The notes: generated from the sequence alone by a model not told the origin. A stretch of DNA of 64,000 nt from DATJOJ01 sp035507035 (GCA_035507035.1 DATJOJ010000040.1:1-64000), one strand, 5' to 3'. Counted from the stretch's first letter, positions 51,920 to 59,714 are shown. Program-made: numbers and translations.

Positions 51920-52768
51920 TCAAATGTCCTCGCCCAGCTTCTTGATTTGCTCGTACGTAAAAACTGGGCCGTCGACGCAGACGTAGGCCACGCCAATACA
52001 GCAATGTCCGCACTTGCCCACCCCGCATTTCATGTATCGCTCCAGCGTGGAAACGATGTTGCGTTGCTCAAAACCCATCCCTAACAGGTCCTTGATTACG
52101 AAGCGGAACATGATCGGTGGGCCGCAAACAAAGGCGGTGGTGTTCTCGACCGGTACTTTCACGCCCGGCTTCTGGAACAGGCTGCCCACCACGCCGACAT
52201 TGCCTTTCCAGTCCTTATCGCCGCGATCGACCGTCAGATGGCACTCGACGCCCGGAGTCTGCTCCCACTCGCGCAACTTGGGTACGTACATCAATTCCTT
52301 CGGCGTCTTGGCGCCATGAAAAATCTGGATGCGCTCGAATTTTTCGCGATGCGCCAAGGCATATACGATGCAGGAGCGTAGCGGGATCAAGCCGATTCCT
52401 CCCGCGACGAAAACCAGGTTCTTGCCGTAGTACTGCTCCATCGGGAACCCGTTGCCGTACGGCCCGCGGATAGCAAATTTTTCTCCGGGATTCAAACCAT
52501 GCAAGGCCGAGGTGCAACTTCCCACGCGGCGCACCGTGAAAAACGTTTCGTCTTCACTCGGGCTGGGCGGCAGGGAAGTCGGAAATTCGCCCACTCCAAA
52601 CACAGAAACCTGGGCGAATTGACCCGGACGAAAATGCTTGAATGCCGCTTGCTCGGTCGGATCTTCAAAGTGCCAGTAAAAAGTCTTTACATCCGCAATT
52701 TCGCACACCACCCGCTCGAGCACCGCGGTTTTCGGCAGATAGATATTTTCAGTGGCTGGCGTGCTCAT
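51920..52768 (-). CDS. FAD/NAD(P)-binding [2Fe-2S] reductase subunit (HydG/AsrB-like)
   Basis: 282 residues of ferredoxin-reductase type, as in sulfhydrogenase HydG and anaerobic sulfite reductase AsrB. FAD part: FRPGQFAQVSVFGVGEFPTS and FFTVRRVGSCTSAL. NAD part: FVAGGIGLIPLRSCIVYALA and VECHLTVDRGD. The C-terminal cluster motif is CGVGKCGHCCIGVAYVCVDG, like PyrK. The start at 52768 follows GAGGT; it overlaps the HydB-like gene by 20 bases. It should exchange electrons between NAD(P)H and the adjacent iron-sulfur subunit. Confidence 0.92.
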   Translation of the reverse strand: MSTPATENIYLPKTAVLERVVCEIADVKTFYWHFEDPTEQAAFKHFRPGQFAQVSVFGVGEFPTSLPPSPSEDETFFTVRRVGSCTSALHGLNPGEKFAIRGPYGNGFPMEQYYGKNLVFVAGGIGLIPLRSCIVYALAHREKFERIQIFHGAKTPKELMYVPKLREWEQTPGVECHLTVDRGDKDWKGNVGVVGSLFQKPGVKVPVENTTAFVCGPPIMFRFVIKDLLGMGFEQRNIVSTLERYMKCGVGKCGHCCIGVAYVCVDGPVFTYEQIKKLGEDI

Positions 52769-53840
52769 GTTCATCAACCTCAGCCGTTGCCCGGCGGATC
52801 GTCTCCACCACGCTCGGCATTCCAATGTCGCCATGGCAAACCGCGGCACAACGGCCGCAGCCCACACAAGCCATGGAAAGTTCCCGCTGAATGAAGTAGT
52901 GCGCAAGTTTGCGGAAGAACCGCCGATTGCGGCGGTCGTGCACCGCCCGCCGCGGATTGAACCCTCCCGCCATGCGCGTAAATCCGCCGAGGGCGCAAGC
53001 ATCCCATACGCGGACGCGTTCCACCTCGTTTGGCCCGATTGGCCGGTCACTTACCGTGAAGCAGGTGCAAGCTGGACAAACGTACGTGCAGCCGCCGCAC
53101 TCCAGACAGCGGTTGCCGATCTCCTCCCAGGTTTTTTCGAGAATCTCGCCCCGAGTGACGTAGCGCACGGTAGCCGAAAACCAACTCGTTGTGTCCTTCT
53201 TGAACCTGCGGCGGCACTGGTCAAGGATGGTTCGCCGCTTGGCAACGTGTGCTTCCGTCCCTTTGAGGAAAATCGAATCGGCGAACAGTGCTTCGCCGGC
53301 AGGCGTGCCTGCAACCGCCATAAACTCATCACCCAAATCCATGAGCTGTAGATCAAAGTGATCGCGCGCCGCCGGTCCAGTATCGGTGCACACGCAAAAA
53401 CATTCCTGCCCGATGTCCTGCTCGCAATCGCTGCAAACGACGTTCACCAGAAACAAGTTCTTGCGATGGTTTTCGTAGTAAACATCGCGAAAGTCGCGGC
53501 CGAGGTAAAAGCGGTCCAGATGATAAATGCCAGCAATGTCGCAGGAGCGAATCCCGAAGATCGCTCGCTTCGGCTGCTCGCAAGCCGGTTCGATCTGAAG
53601 GTTGCCATTGTTACGTTTGAACTTCATCAAGCGCTCGATATGAGGAAAGACATAGCGTTTCGGCGGATAGTAAGGATTGGGGAAATGAATCTGGATCTGA
53701 TCGCGGTTTTGACTGGTCACAGTATCGAAGTACGTGTCGCGGCCGCGTCCCCGGAATGGCGCAATTACCTCGTAGCCGCGTGCCTGCAGCAGATCCACGA
53801 CCTTTAACACATCTGTACGGTCCAGGATCCGGGCTTTCAT
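52749..53840 (-). CDS. Iron-sulfur electron-transfer subunit (HydB/AsrA-like)
   Basis: 363-residue protein of the sulfhydrogenase beta / sulfite reductase subunit A family. Two ferredoxin-like cluster motifs lie near the C-terminus, CLECGGCTYVCPACTCF and CVGCGRCAAVCHGDIG, and additional cysteines occur in VVCSDCEQDIGQECFCVCTD. The FGIRSCDIAGIYHLDRFYLG segment is characteristic of the family. It likely mediates electrons between the flavoprotein and the hydrogenase or molybdopterin protein. The ATG overlaps the molybdopterin gene by four bases. Confidence 0.92.
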   Translation of the reverse strand: MKARILDRTDVLKVVDLLQARGYEVIAPFRGRGRDTYFDTVTSQNRDQIQIHFPNPYYPPKRYVFPHIERLMKFKRNNGNLQIEPACEQPKRAIFGIRSCDIAGIYHLDRFYLGRDFRDVYYENHRKNLFLVNVVCSDCEQDIGQECFCVCTDTGPAARDHFDLQLMDLGDEFMAVAGTPAGEALFADSIFLKGTEAHVAKRRTILDQCRRRFKKDTTSWFSATVRYVTRGEILEKTWEEIGNRCLECGGCTYVCPACTCFTVSDRPIGPNEVERVRVWDACALGGFTRMAGGFNPRRAVHDRRNRRFFRKLAHYFIQRELSMACVGCGRCAAVCHGDIGMPSVVETIRRATAEVDEHEHASH

Positions 53841-55861
53841 GCCGTCTCCCTCTCTACTCGGACGGGGACGAGGACGGCGCCGGCGCGACCACTACCGAGA
53901 AATCGCTTTTCCAGTTCGCGTTCAAAATAAGGGACGAAGATCGTGCCTGTGCGCACTTCCGCTGTAACGCGTGCGGTTGAAACGGCGAATGCTGTTTCAC
54001 TGTGTAGCCGCACCTTGCTGCCATCGCGAATCTGTAACTCCTTGGCATCGTCCGGATGAATCTCCACGAAGCCTTCGGGATAATCGGTGAGCAGAATTGA
54101 GTACTCACGCCGCAAGGTCTCGCTGTGACGGATCAAAACATTCTGGTTCCAGTAATAAAGCGAGCTGCCGCAGACCAATGTGAAAGGGAAATCCTTCGGC
54201 GCTGGCGTTGGGGTCTCCGGCTTTGTTACCGCCACAAACTTGAACGGTTTGTTGCCGTTGTCAGAAGCAAAAAGATACGCAGTTCCCAAAGGACGATCTT
54301 TCGTGCAAGGCCATTGCCTTCCGTATTCGCGGGCAAGATTTTCATGGCTCGCGCCACTATAGAACGGAACGGCCTCGCGAATCTCGTCCATGACGTCGCT
54401 AGCGGAGGCATGGCTCCAGGCAAATCCCATCCGTTGGGCAACGGTGCTGATCTGCTCCCAAGCAGGAGTCAGTCCTTCCGGCGGTTCCACCACCTGCTCA
54501 GCCAACTGAATACGCCGTTCCGTATTGGTGAACGAGACGCATTCTTCGCCATAAGCCGTCGTTGGCAAGATGACATGTGCATACTGTGCGGTCTCCGTCA
54601 TAAACAGGTGTTGGGCTACCACGAACTCGAACTGGCTCAGGCAATTGGCCGCCTCAAACATAGAAGCGCTGACGGGGTCATAGCGGCAGAGCCAGAGAGC
54701 CTTCACGCCGGAGCTTCCCGAATTTGCCAATATGGTGCGCGCGCCTTTGCCGGGGGCTGCCGGAACGCTCGAATGCCATATCTTTTCCAGTTCTGCGCGA
54801 GCTTTCTCATCCGTTACCGGCGCATAGCCTGGCAGTCGGTCCGGCAACATGCCCATGTCGCAGACGCCCTGTAGATTGTTCTGCTCCGCCAGCGCAAATA
54901 ACCCAGCGCCACGCTTGCCCAGATTGCCCGTGAGCAACACTAAGTTCACCACTGCACGCACGCTGTCCCGAGTTCGCTCTTCCATGCTGGTGGAATACAG
55001 GACTGCTGCGGATTTGGCCCTCGCAAACGTTAAAGCAGCATCTTCGATCAGAGCGGGTGTTACTCCACAGGCATCGGCTGCGTCCAGGAGGGGATATTGA
55101 TGAATCTGGCTGACGAACGTCTCGTGCTCGCGGCAGCGTGCTTTGATAAACGGCAGATTCTCCAGCCCGCGGTCCACAATCACCTTGGCCATCGCACCGT
55201 AGAGTGTTGTCTCAGTGTTGGGCTTGATCTGCAGAAATAGATCGGCGTTATCCGCCAAGCGATGGCGCCGCGTGCCGACCACAATCAAGCGCGCACCGCC
55301 GAGTTTGGCCCGCAGCACAACCCCTCCCAGCGTGGGCATTCGCCGCGCCAAGTCGACGCCATCAATCAGGATGACGTCGCTCGCGGCCAGTTCCGAAATT
55401 GAGTTGCTGGCTGCGGGAACGCCAAGCATTTCCATCAACACGTTGATCGAGTTGTTGCAGTAAACACCGGTTCCGTGGTGGACGTTGTTGGTCCCAATAA
55501 CTGCCCGTGCGAATTTCTGCAGCAGGTATGCCTCCTCATTGGAACAGCGTGGCGAGTTGAGGAAAGCGAGAGCATGGGGTCCGTGACGTTCGCGAATCTC
55601 TCGCAAACGTCGAGCGATTAGGTCGAAAGCTTCGCCCCAGGTTGCCTCCTGAAACTTTCCGTCTTTCTTAATGAGAGGAGTCTTCAATCGGTCGGGCGAG
55701 CTGGCAACCTCATGACCGTGCCACCCGCGAAGGCAAATGCGTCCGGCATTAGTCGGGTGCGAAACGCTGGGATAAGCCCCAATTACTTGATTCCCAGCGG
55801 TTTCTAAGTAAATGCCGCAGCCCACCCCACAGAACGTACACGTGGTGAGCCTATGCGGCAT
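53837..55861 (-). CDS. Molybdopterin oxidoreductase with formate-dehydrogenase fold but altered active site
   Basis: 674 residues. The N-terminal cluster motif C8-x2-C11-x3-C15-x27-C43 is intact and is followed by the bis-MGD domains. QNNLQGVCDMGMLPDRLPGY and RYDPVSASM then VAQHLFMTETAQYAHVILP are typical of FdhF-like enzymes. Against E. coli FdhH, the catalytic Sec/Cys-His pair is replaced by Y134-C135 (in HHGTGVYCNNS) and the substrate Arg (R333) aligns with A325 (LFALAEQNN), while the neighbouring Gln is kept. Formate oxidation is therefore doubtful. It is the first gene of the operon, with an ATG at 55861. Alternatives: a formate enzyme with moved Cys, or an electron-transfer relic. Confidence 0.88.
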   Translation of the reverse strand: MPHRLTTCTFCGVGCGIYLETAGNQVIGAYPSVSHPTNAGRICLRGWHGHEVASSPDRLKTPLIKKDGKFQEATWGEAFDLIARRLREIRERHGPHALAFLNSPRCSNEEAYLLQKFARAVIGTNNVHHGTGVYCNNSINVLMEMLGVPAASNSISELAASDVILIDGVDLARRMPTLGGVVLRAKLGGARLIVVGTRRHRLADNADLFLQIKPNTETTLYGAMAKVIVDRGLENLPFIKARCREHETFVSQIHQYPLLDAADACGVTPALIEDAALTFARAKSAAVLYSTSMEERTRDSVRAVVNLVLLTGNLGKRGAGLFALAEQNNLQGVCDMGMLPDRLPGYAPVTDEKARAELEKIWHSSVPAAPGKGARTILANSGSSGVKALWLCRYDPVSASMFEAANCLSQFEFVVAQHLFMTETAQYAHVILPTTAYGEECVSFTNTERRIQLAEQVVEPPEGLTPAWEQISTVAQRMGFAWSHASASDVMDEIREAVPFYSGASHENLAREYGRQWPCTKDRPLGTAYLFASDNGNKPFKFVAVTKPETPTPAPKDFPFTLVCGSSLYYWNQNVLIRHSETLRREYSILLTDYPEGFVEIHPDDAKELQIRDGSKVRLHSETAFAVSTARVTAEVRTGTIFVPYFERELEKRFLGSGRAGAVLVPVRVERETA

Positions 55862-55925
55862 ACCCGCCTCGCTTTCTTGTGAGCCTCAATCTTGCATGGT
55901 AGCGGGGCAGACCGGGGCCAGGCCA

Positions 55926-55937
55926 TGACTCGAGTCA
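55926..55937. promoter_or_regulatory. Perfect palindrome TGACTCGAGTCA upstream of the hydrogenase operon
   Basis: A perfect 12-base palindrome 65 bases ahead of the molybdopterin gene's start codon. Its size and location are suited to an operator for a dimeric regulator controlling the nine-gene operon. No matching regulator is encoded nearby, and one copy alone is weak evidence. Confidence 0.4.
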
Positions 55938-55963
55938 CAAGGAGCTGTGATGGAAGACTCAGG

Positions 55964-55978
55964 TTTTCCAATTTGGAA
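55964..55978. promoter_or_regulatory. Inverted repeat TTTCCAA-T-TTGGAAA upstream of the hydrogenase operon
   Basis: Two 7-base arms with a single central base, 103 bases ahead of the molybdopterin gene's start and 27 bases beyond the first palindrome. It may be a second regulator site for the hydrogenase operon or for the divergent gene at 56291. Confidence 0.35.
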
Positions 55979-56290
55979 ACGTGTTTTCAATCGGTTGCAT
56001 CAGGATACCTCCAGCTTAGTTATGGAATGACTGAAGCGCCTTCTCCATCCTGTTTGAACCGTGGGCAGACTCGGCAAAATCGCCTTGTGACTAAATGCAG
56101 CTTTTGCCCAGTGGATCAGTTCGACAGAACTTCGGGTTGACTCGCAATCTGCAAGTGCCTAGTAACGAAACGATTTCTCTTGAACGGCTTTTTGGCAGCG
56201 AATTTGCACCACCAGTTCTGGGCGTGCCATGACGGGCGCAGCGCTCCTCATGTTCAAGCGAATGTGCTCGTTTCTTGAAAGGAGAAGGTG

Positions 56291-56809
56291 ATGTCGGTAT
56301 CTGGAATTTCCAGCCAAAGTTTCATTCCCTATAACACGCAGGCTCAGAACCAACGAACCCAGATGCAGCAGGAATTTCAGCAACTCGGACAGGACCTGCA
56401 GTCGGGCAATCTGTCTGCGGCGCAATCGGATTTTTCCGCGCTGCAGCAAATTACCCAAACCTCTTCCACCAACGCGGGCCAGAGCAATAACACTATCGCT
56501 CAAGAATTCAGTCAGCTGGCCCAGGACTTGAAATCGGGAAACCTCTCGGCCGCACAGGGGGATTACACCAAGCTGCAGCAAAATCTTCAAACTCGAACCG
56601 AAGCTCACCACTCCCATCACCACCACGGTGGAGGCGGGAGTGCGACTGATGTTAACCAACTCTTCCAGCAACTAGGGCAGGAATTGCAATCTGGCAATCT
56701 TTCGACGGCCCAACAGACCTACGCGGCGTTGCAACAGGATTTCGGAACTAGCCAATCGGCCGGCCTGGTCTCGGGGCAATCGACGGGCGCCATTTCGGCG
56801 ACCGCCTGA
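56291..56809 (+). CDS. Internal-repeat protein, three SGNLSxAQ modules
   Basis: 172 residues of unknown function. Three nearly identical helical modules read QQLGQDLQSGNLSAAQSDFS, SQLAQDLKSGNLSAAQGDYT and QQLGQELQSGNLSTAQQTYA, each followed by a LQQ segment, about 45-60 residues apart. The second and third are separated by a His/Gly-rich linker (HHSHHHHGGGGS) that could bind metal. There is no signal peptide or membrane helix. ATG at 56291 follows GGAGAAGG. The modules look like helical hairpins related to TPR-like or SHOCT-like repeats. Confidence 0.72.
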   Translation: MSVSGISSQSFIPYNTQAQNQRTQMQQEFQQLGQDLQSGNLSAAQSDFSALQQITQTSSTNAGQSNNTIAQEFSQLAQDLKSGNLSAAQGDYTKLQQNLQTRTEAHHSHHHHGGGGSATDVNQLFQQLGQELQSGNLSTAQQTYAALQQDFGTSQSAGLVSGQSTGAISATA

Positions 56810-56836
56810 ACTCGGCAAGCAGATCGGCACCAAAAT

Positions 56837-56890
56837 CCTTCGAAGTGATGCGATTCGCATGCGAGTCGCATCGCTTCGCTCCGGATGACA
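56837..56890 (-). repeat. Intergenic palindromic repeat, copy 1
   Basis: The sequence GATGCGATTCGCATGCGAGT with CGCATCGCTTCGCTCCGGATGACA is partly self-complementary (GATGCGAnTCGCATGCGA). Its reverse complement matches the copy at 59336-59402: TGTCATCC-GAGCG-GCGATG-GATTCG-TGCGAATCGCATCGC-CGAAGG. It lies between the internal-repeat gene and the AMIN gene. Confidence 0.5.
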
Positions 56891-56937
56891 TCGGAATTGC
56901 GATGGTGGTATCGTTTCTTTAAACGCTCCTTCCTGAC

Positions 56938-58209
56938 ATGAGGTGGTTCCTGGAAAGTAGGGTTCGATTCGCTGGGTTTACCTTGCTGATCAGCCTTTGG
57001 TGCAGCGCAACCTCGCAAGCGCAATCCCCGCAGACTTCTGCCGCTAACGGTGGCCCACTAGCGACCGTGACGGCAATTCATTCCCAGCCAGAGAAAAACG
57101 GCCTTGCGTTAGAGATCGTTTCAACCCATCCGCTGGCACCCACAATCAATAAACAAGCCAATCCGCCGAGCCTAGTAATCGATTTGCCGAATACGCAACT
57201 CGGGAAGAACGCGAAGCGCGTCGATGTTCACACTGGCGCCGTCCAAGGCATTCGTTTAAGCCAGCTTCATCAGAGTCCGCCGGCCGCCCGGATCGTTGTC
57301 AACCTCGTGAAGCCAGCTAACTACTCGTCGGAGGCCGCTGGCAATTTGTTGCTCATTTGGATTGAGAGCGCCAAAACGAACCCTGCATCGCTAGCAACGC
57401 AAGCTCTTCGATCCGAATCGGCACCTGTCAATCTGCCGTCTGGGGCCGCTGCGCTAGACGGCAATCGAATCGAATCGGGATCGTCGGTTACCGCGGGATC
57501 CGATGCGGCGGTGGTCCAACTCGGGCGAGGTGGTCAAGTCCGCGTGTGCCCGGGAACCACTCTCTCCGTCACCCCTTCGAAAACCGGTCGCTCATTGATG
57601 CTGGGAATGAACACTGGCGCGATGGAGGCGCACTACACGCTCGGCCCCGTTGCCGATTCGATTATGACCCCGGATTTCCGCATTCAACTTGTAGGCCCCG
57701 GCGAATTTGACTATGCGATCAATGCCGATTCGAAGGGCAACACCTGCGTGCAAGCTCTGCCGGGAAATACCGCGTCGGTCATTGTTTCTGAGTTGATGGG
57801 AGACGGGACTTACCAAGTGAAGCCCGACGATCACGTAGTATTTCACTCGGGGCAACTGAAGAACGTTGCTCTAATGGGAAATGGCAGTTGTGGATGTCCG
57901 CCTTCACCGCGGCCGGTGATGCTTGCGTCCTCCTCAAATGGGGGGACTAACCCGCCGACATCGACCGGTTCTGAAACCACCGCTCTGCCACCATCCAACC
58001 CGAAAGAGATGCATTATCAAGTGGACGCGCCGTTTGTTTTCCGCGGTGATGACCCCACGCCGCCACCGATCGTGGCGGTGGGCATTCTGCCGCTGCGCTC
58101 CACAACCCAGGCCGAACCGGTCGCCTCGACCGTTCTCCCGCCGGCTCGAGGAGAGCATCGGGGGTTCTTTAGCAAGATCCGCGGATTTTTCGCGGCGATC
58201 TTCAGGTAG
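56938..58209 (+). CDS. AMIN-domain secreted protein
   Basis: 423 residues with a signal peptide (LLISLWCSATSQAQ). Residues about 40-145 form an AMIN-like domain (ATVTAIHSQPEKNGLALEIV, NPPSLVIDLPNTQLG, AVQGIRLSQLHQSPPAARIV), typically found in cell-wall or secretin-associated proteins. A FecR-like strand region then appears (VVQLGRGGQVRVCPGTTLSV), and the C-terminus is rich in Pro/Ser/Thr and ends RGFFSKIRGFFAAIFR. It likely binds peptidoglycan or the outer membrane secretion complex. No amidase domain is present. The start at 56938 lies after a second intergenic repeat copy. Confidence 0.82.
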   Translation: MRWFLESRVRFAGFTLLISLWCSATSQAQSPQTSAANGGPLATVTAIHSQPEKNGLALEIVSTHPLAPTINKQANPPSLVIDLPNTQLGKNAKRVDVHTGAVQGIRLSQLHQSPPAARIVVNLVKPANYSSEAAGNLLLIWIESAKTNPASLATQALRSESAPVNLPSGAAALDGNRIESGSSVTAGSDAAVVQLGRGGQVRVCPGTTLSVTPSKTGRSLMLGMNTGAMEAHYTLGPVADSIMTPDFRIQLVGPGEFDYAINADSKGNTCVQALPGNTASVIVSELMGDGTYQVKPDDHVVFHSGQLKNVALMGNGSCGCPPSPRPVMLASSSNGGTNPPTSTGSETTALPPSNPKEMHYQVDAPFVFRGDDPTPPPIVAVGILPLRSTTQAEPVASTVLPPARGEHRGFFSKIRGFFAAIFR

Positions 58210-58248
58210 AGGTAGGTTCTGAATCCCCCTTAAAACAAGCGCCCGCGA

Positions 58249-58542
58249 TTATCTTCTCCGCAGATTCTTTGCCAACGGCCTCACGCGGTCGCGAAATTCA
58301 TCCGCCAGTTCGGCGCCGCGTTCCAGAACTTCTTCGGCGGCTTCCTGCGCGTCTGCCTTCCAATCTTCAATCGTGTCGCGCGCGCCTTCATACTTCTGGC
58401 GAAGATCCTTGCGCATTTGCTTGCCGGCTTTGGGAGCAAACAACATGCCGATTAAACTACCGGCGCCCAACCCGATTAGCAAAAATGTGATGGCCGTTCC
58501 AACCTGACTGCCTTGCGATGACTCGTATTTTCCTTCGCGCAT
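58249..58542 (-). CDS. YtxH-domain small membrane protein
   Basis: 97 residues with one N-terminal membrane helix (GTAITFLLIGLGAGSLIGMLFAPKAGK) followed by a charged coiled-coil-like tail (QKYEGARDTIEDWKADAQEA). This is the classic YtxH arrangement, associated with stress conditions. ATG at 58542 is preceded by AAAGGTG. Function unknown; probably stress or envelope related. It converges with the AMIN gene. Confidence 0.85.
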   Translation of the reverse strand: MREGKYESSQGSQVGTAITFLLIGLGAGSLIGMLFAPKAGKQMRKDLRQKYEGARDTIEDWKADAQEAAEEVLERGAELADEFRDRVRPLAKNLRRR

Positions 58543-58763
58543 AGTGACACCTTTCGCTATGAATTCCCCCACGCGGCTAGCAAATCTATTCTATTCGCAC
58601 CGGCGGGAACTGTGGGCGGAATTGCGACCCCGCCGCCCCCCGATTTTCCTTCCAGCTGCCAGCCCGTGTAAAATGTACTTTTTAGCCCTAGTGTCCAGCG
58701 GAAAATGTGGCCTGCCCGCCTTCCGCCGGCCAGCCGCAATCCATAAAGGAGACGTTTTCAGCA

Positions 58764-59324
58764 ATGGCTATTCCTGCCACACAGCTTCGTCCTGGCATGA
58801 TCATCAAGCACAACAATGATCTGCACTCCGTGTTCAGCGTGGAACACCGCACTCCCGGCAACCTGCGGGCATTCATCCAGGCCAAACTTCGCAACTTGCG
58901 TACCGGCGCCATGTTCGAGCATCGTTTTCGCTCGCCTGATCCCATTGAGAAGATCAACGTCGACGAACAGGAGATGGAATTCCTGTACGCCGACGGGGAC
59001 AGCTTTTACTTCATGGACACCACCAACTTTGAACAAACCCACCTGACCAAAGACATCCTGGGCGATGCGGTCGAATACCTCACCCCCAACCTGCAGATCA
59101 AGGTGGAGTTTTTTGATGGCAAAGCAGTGGGAATTGAGCTCCCCCAAACCGTAATCCTCACGGTAGTTGAGACCGAGCCCGGCCTGAAGAGCGCGACCGC
59201 TTCCAGCGTCACGAAGGCAGCGAAGACCGAAACCGGCCTGGTCGTGCAGGTGCCTCCGTTTATCAACGAAGGCGAGAAGATCAAGGTCGACACCGCCGAA
59301 GGAGTGTATTTGTCGAGGGCATAG
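58764..59324 (+). CDS. efp: Elongation factor P
   Basis: Relieves ribosome stalling at consecutive prolines. 186 residues in three beta-barrel domains: MAIPATQLRPGMI, NLQIKVEFFDGKAVGIELPQ and AKTETGLVVQVPPFINEGEKIKVDT with GVYLSRA. The domain I tip, where Lys34 or Arg32 normally carries a modification, reads TPGNLRAF: Asn33 in place of the modified Lys. The start ATG at 58764 follows AAAGGAG. Everything else is typical. Confidence 0.95.
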   Translation: MAIPATQLRPGMIIKHNNDLHSVFSVEHRTPGNLRAFIQAKLRNLRTGAMFEHRFRSPDPIEKINVDEQEMEFLYADGDSFYFMDTTNFEQTHLTKDILGDAVEYLTPNLQIKVEFFDGKAVGIELPQTVILTVVETEPGLKSATASSVTKAAKTETGLVVQVPPFINEGEKIKVDTAEGVYLSRA

Positions 59325-59335
59325 CAAAAACGCTT

Positions 59336-59402
59336 TGTCATCCTGAGCGGAGCGATGTGATTCGGTTGCGAATCGCATCGCGCAGTCGAAGGACCTCTGC
59401 AA
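59336..59402 (+). repeat. Intergenic palindromic repeat, copy 2
   Basis: TGTCATCCTGAGCGGAGCGA then GCGATGTGATTCGGTTGCGA followed by ATCGCATCGCGCAGTCGAAGGACC. The central GATGTGATTCG-GTTG-CGAATCGCATC forms a hairpin with one G-T pair. It is in opposite orientation to the copy at 56837-56890, and lies between efp and acyP. Similar repeats are familiar in Acidobacteriota intergenic regions. Confidence 0.5.
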
Positions 59403-59411
59403 CTGGCATGT

Positions 59412-59714
59412 ATGTCCGCAGAACCACAATCCGCTCCGCAGGCCCGCCGCTACTTGGTCCGCGGGAGAGTTCAGGGCGTCGGCTTTCGCTGGTTTGTCGA
59501 GCGCGAGGCGCATATTCTGGGCATTGCTGGCTGGGTGCGCAACAACCCCGATAGCAGCGTCGAAGTGCTGGCTATGGGTACGCGTGATCAGTTGGCCGGT
59601 TTGCGCTCCCGGCTGCGCGAAGGTCCCCGGGCGGCGCGAGTCGATAACGTCGAAGAATTTGAGGCCAATCCCATTCCTGGCCTGAATACATTTCGCATTG
59701 AAGGAGCCTGGTAA
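59412..59714 (+). CDS. acyP: Acylphosphatase
   Basis: 100 residues; hydrolyses the carboxyl-phosphate bond of acylphosphates. The catalytic Arg is in GRVQGVGFRWFVEREAHIL and the Asn in GIAGWVRNNPDSSVEVLAMG, both conserved family positions. Its end abuts apt, whose ATG begins on the next base after its stop. Confidence 0.93.
   Translation: MSAEPQSAPQARRYLVRGRVQGVGFRWFVEREAHILGIAGWVRNNPDSSVEVLAMGTRDQLAGLRSRLREGPRAARVDNVEEFEANPIPGLNTFRIEGAW

Larger units (their letters stand above)
55862..56290. other. Regulatory intergenic region upstream of the hydrogenase operon
   Basis: 429 bases between the divergent hydrogenase operon and the internal-repeat gene. No tRNA or plausible protein gene was found. 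Two symmetric sites at 55926-55937 and 55964-55978 lie 65 and 103 bases ahead of the first start codon and are listed separately. A GGAGAAGG site just before 56291 serves the repeat gene. Confidence 0.5.

Noticed and set aside
55895..55925. TGGCCCCGGTCTGC-like sigma-54 promoter upstream of the hydrogenase operon
   Set aside because: The GG and GC elements are one base short of the required spacing and most consensus positions mismatch.
55892..56140. 82-codon open frame in the hydrogenase upstream spacer
   Set aside because: No ribosome site or domain; it overlaps two symmetric regulatory-looking sites.
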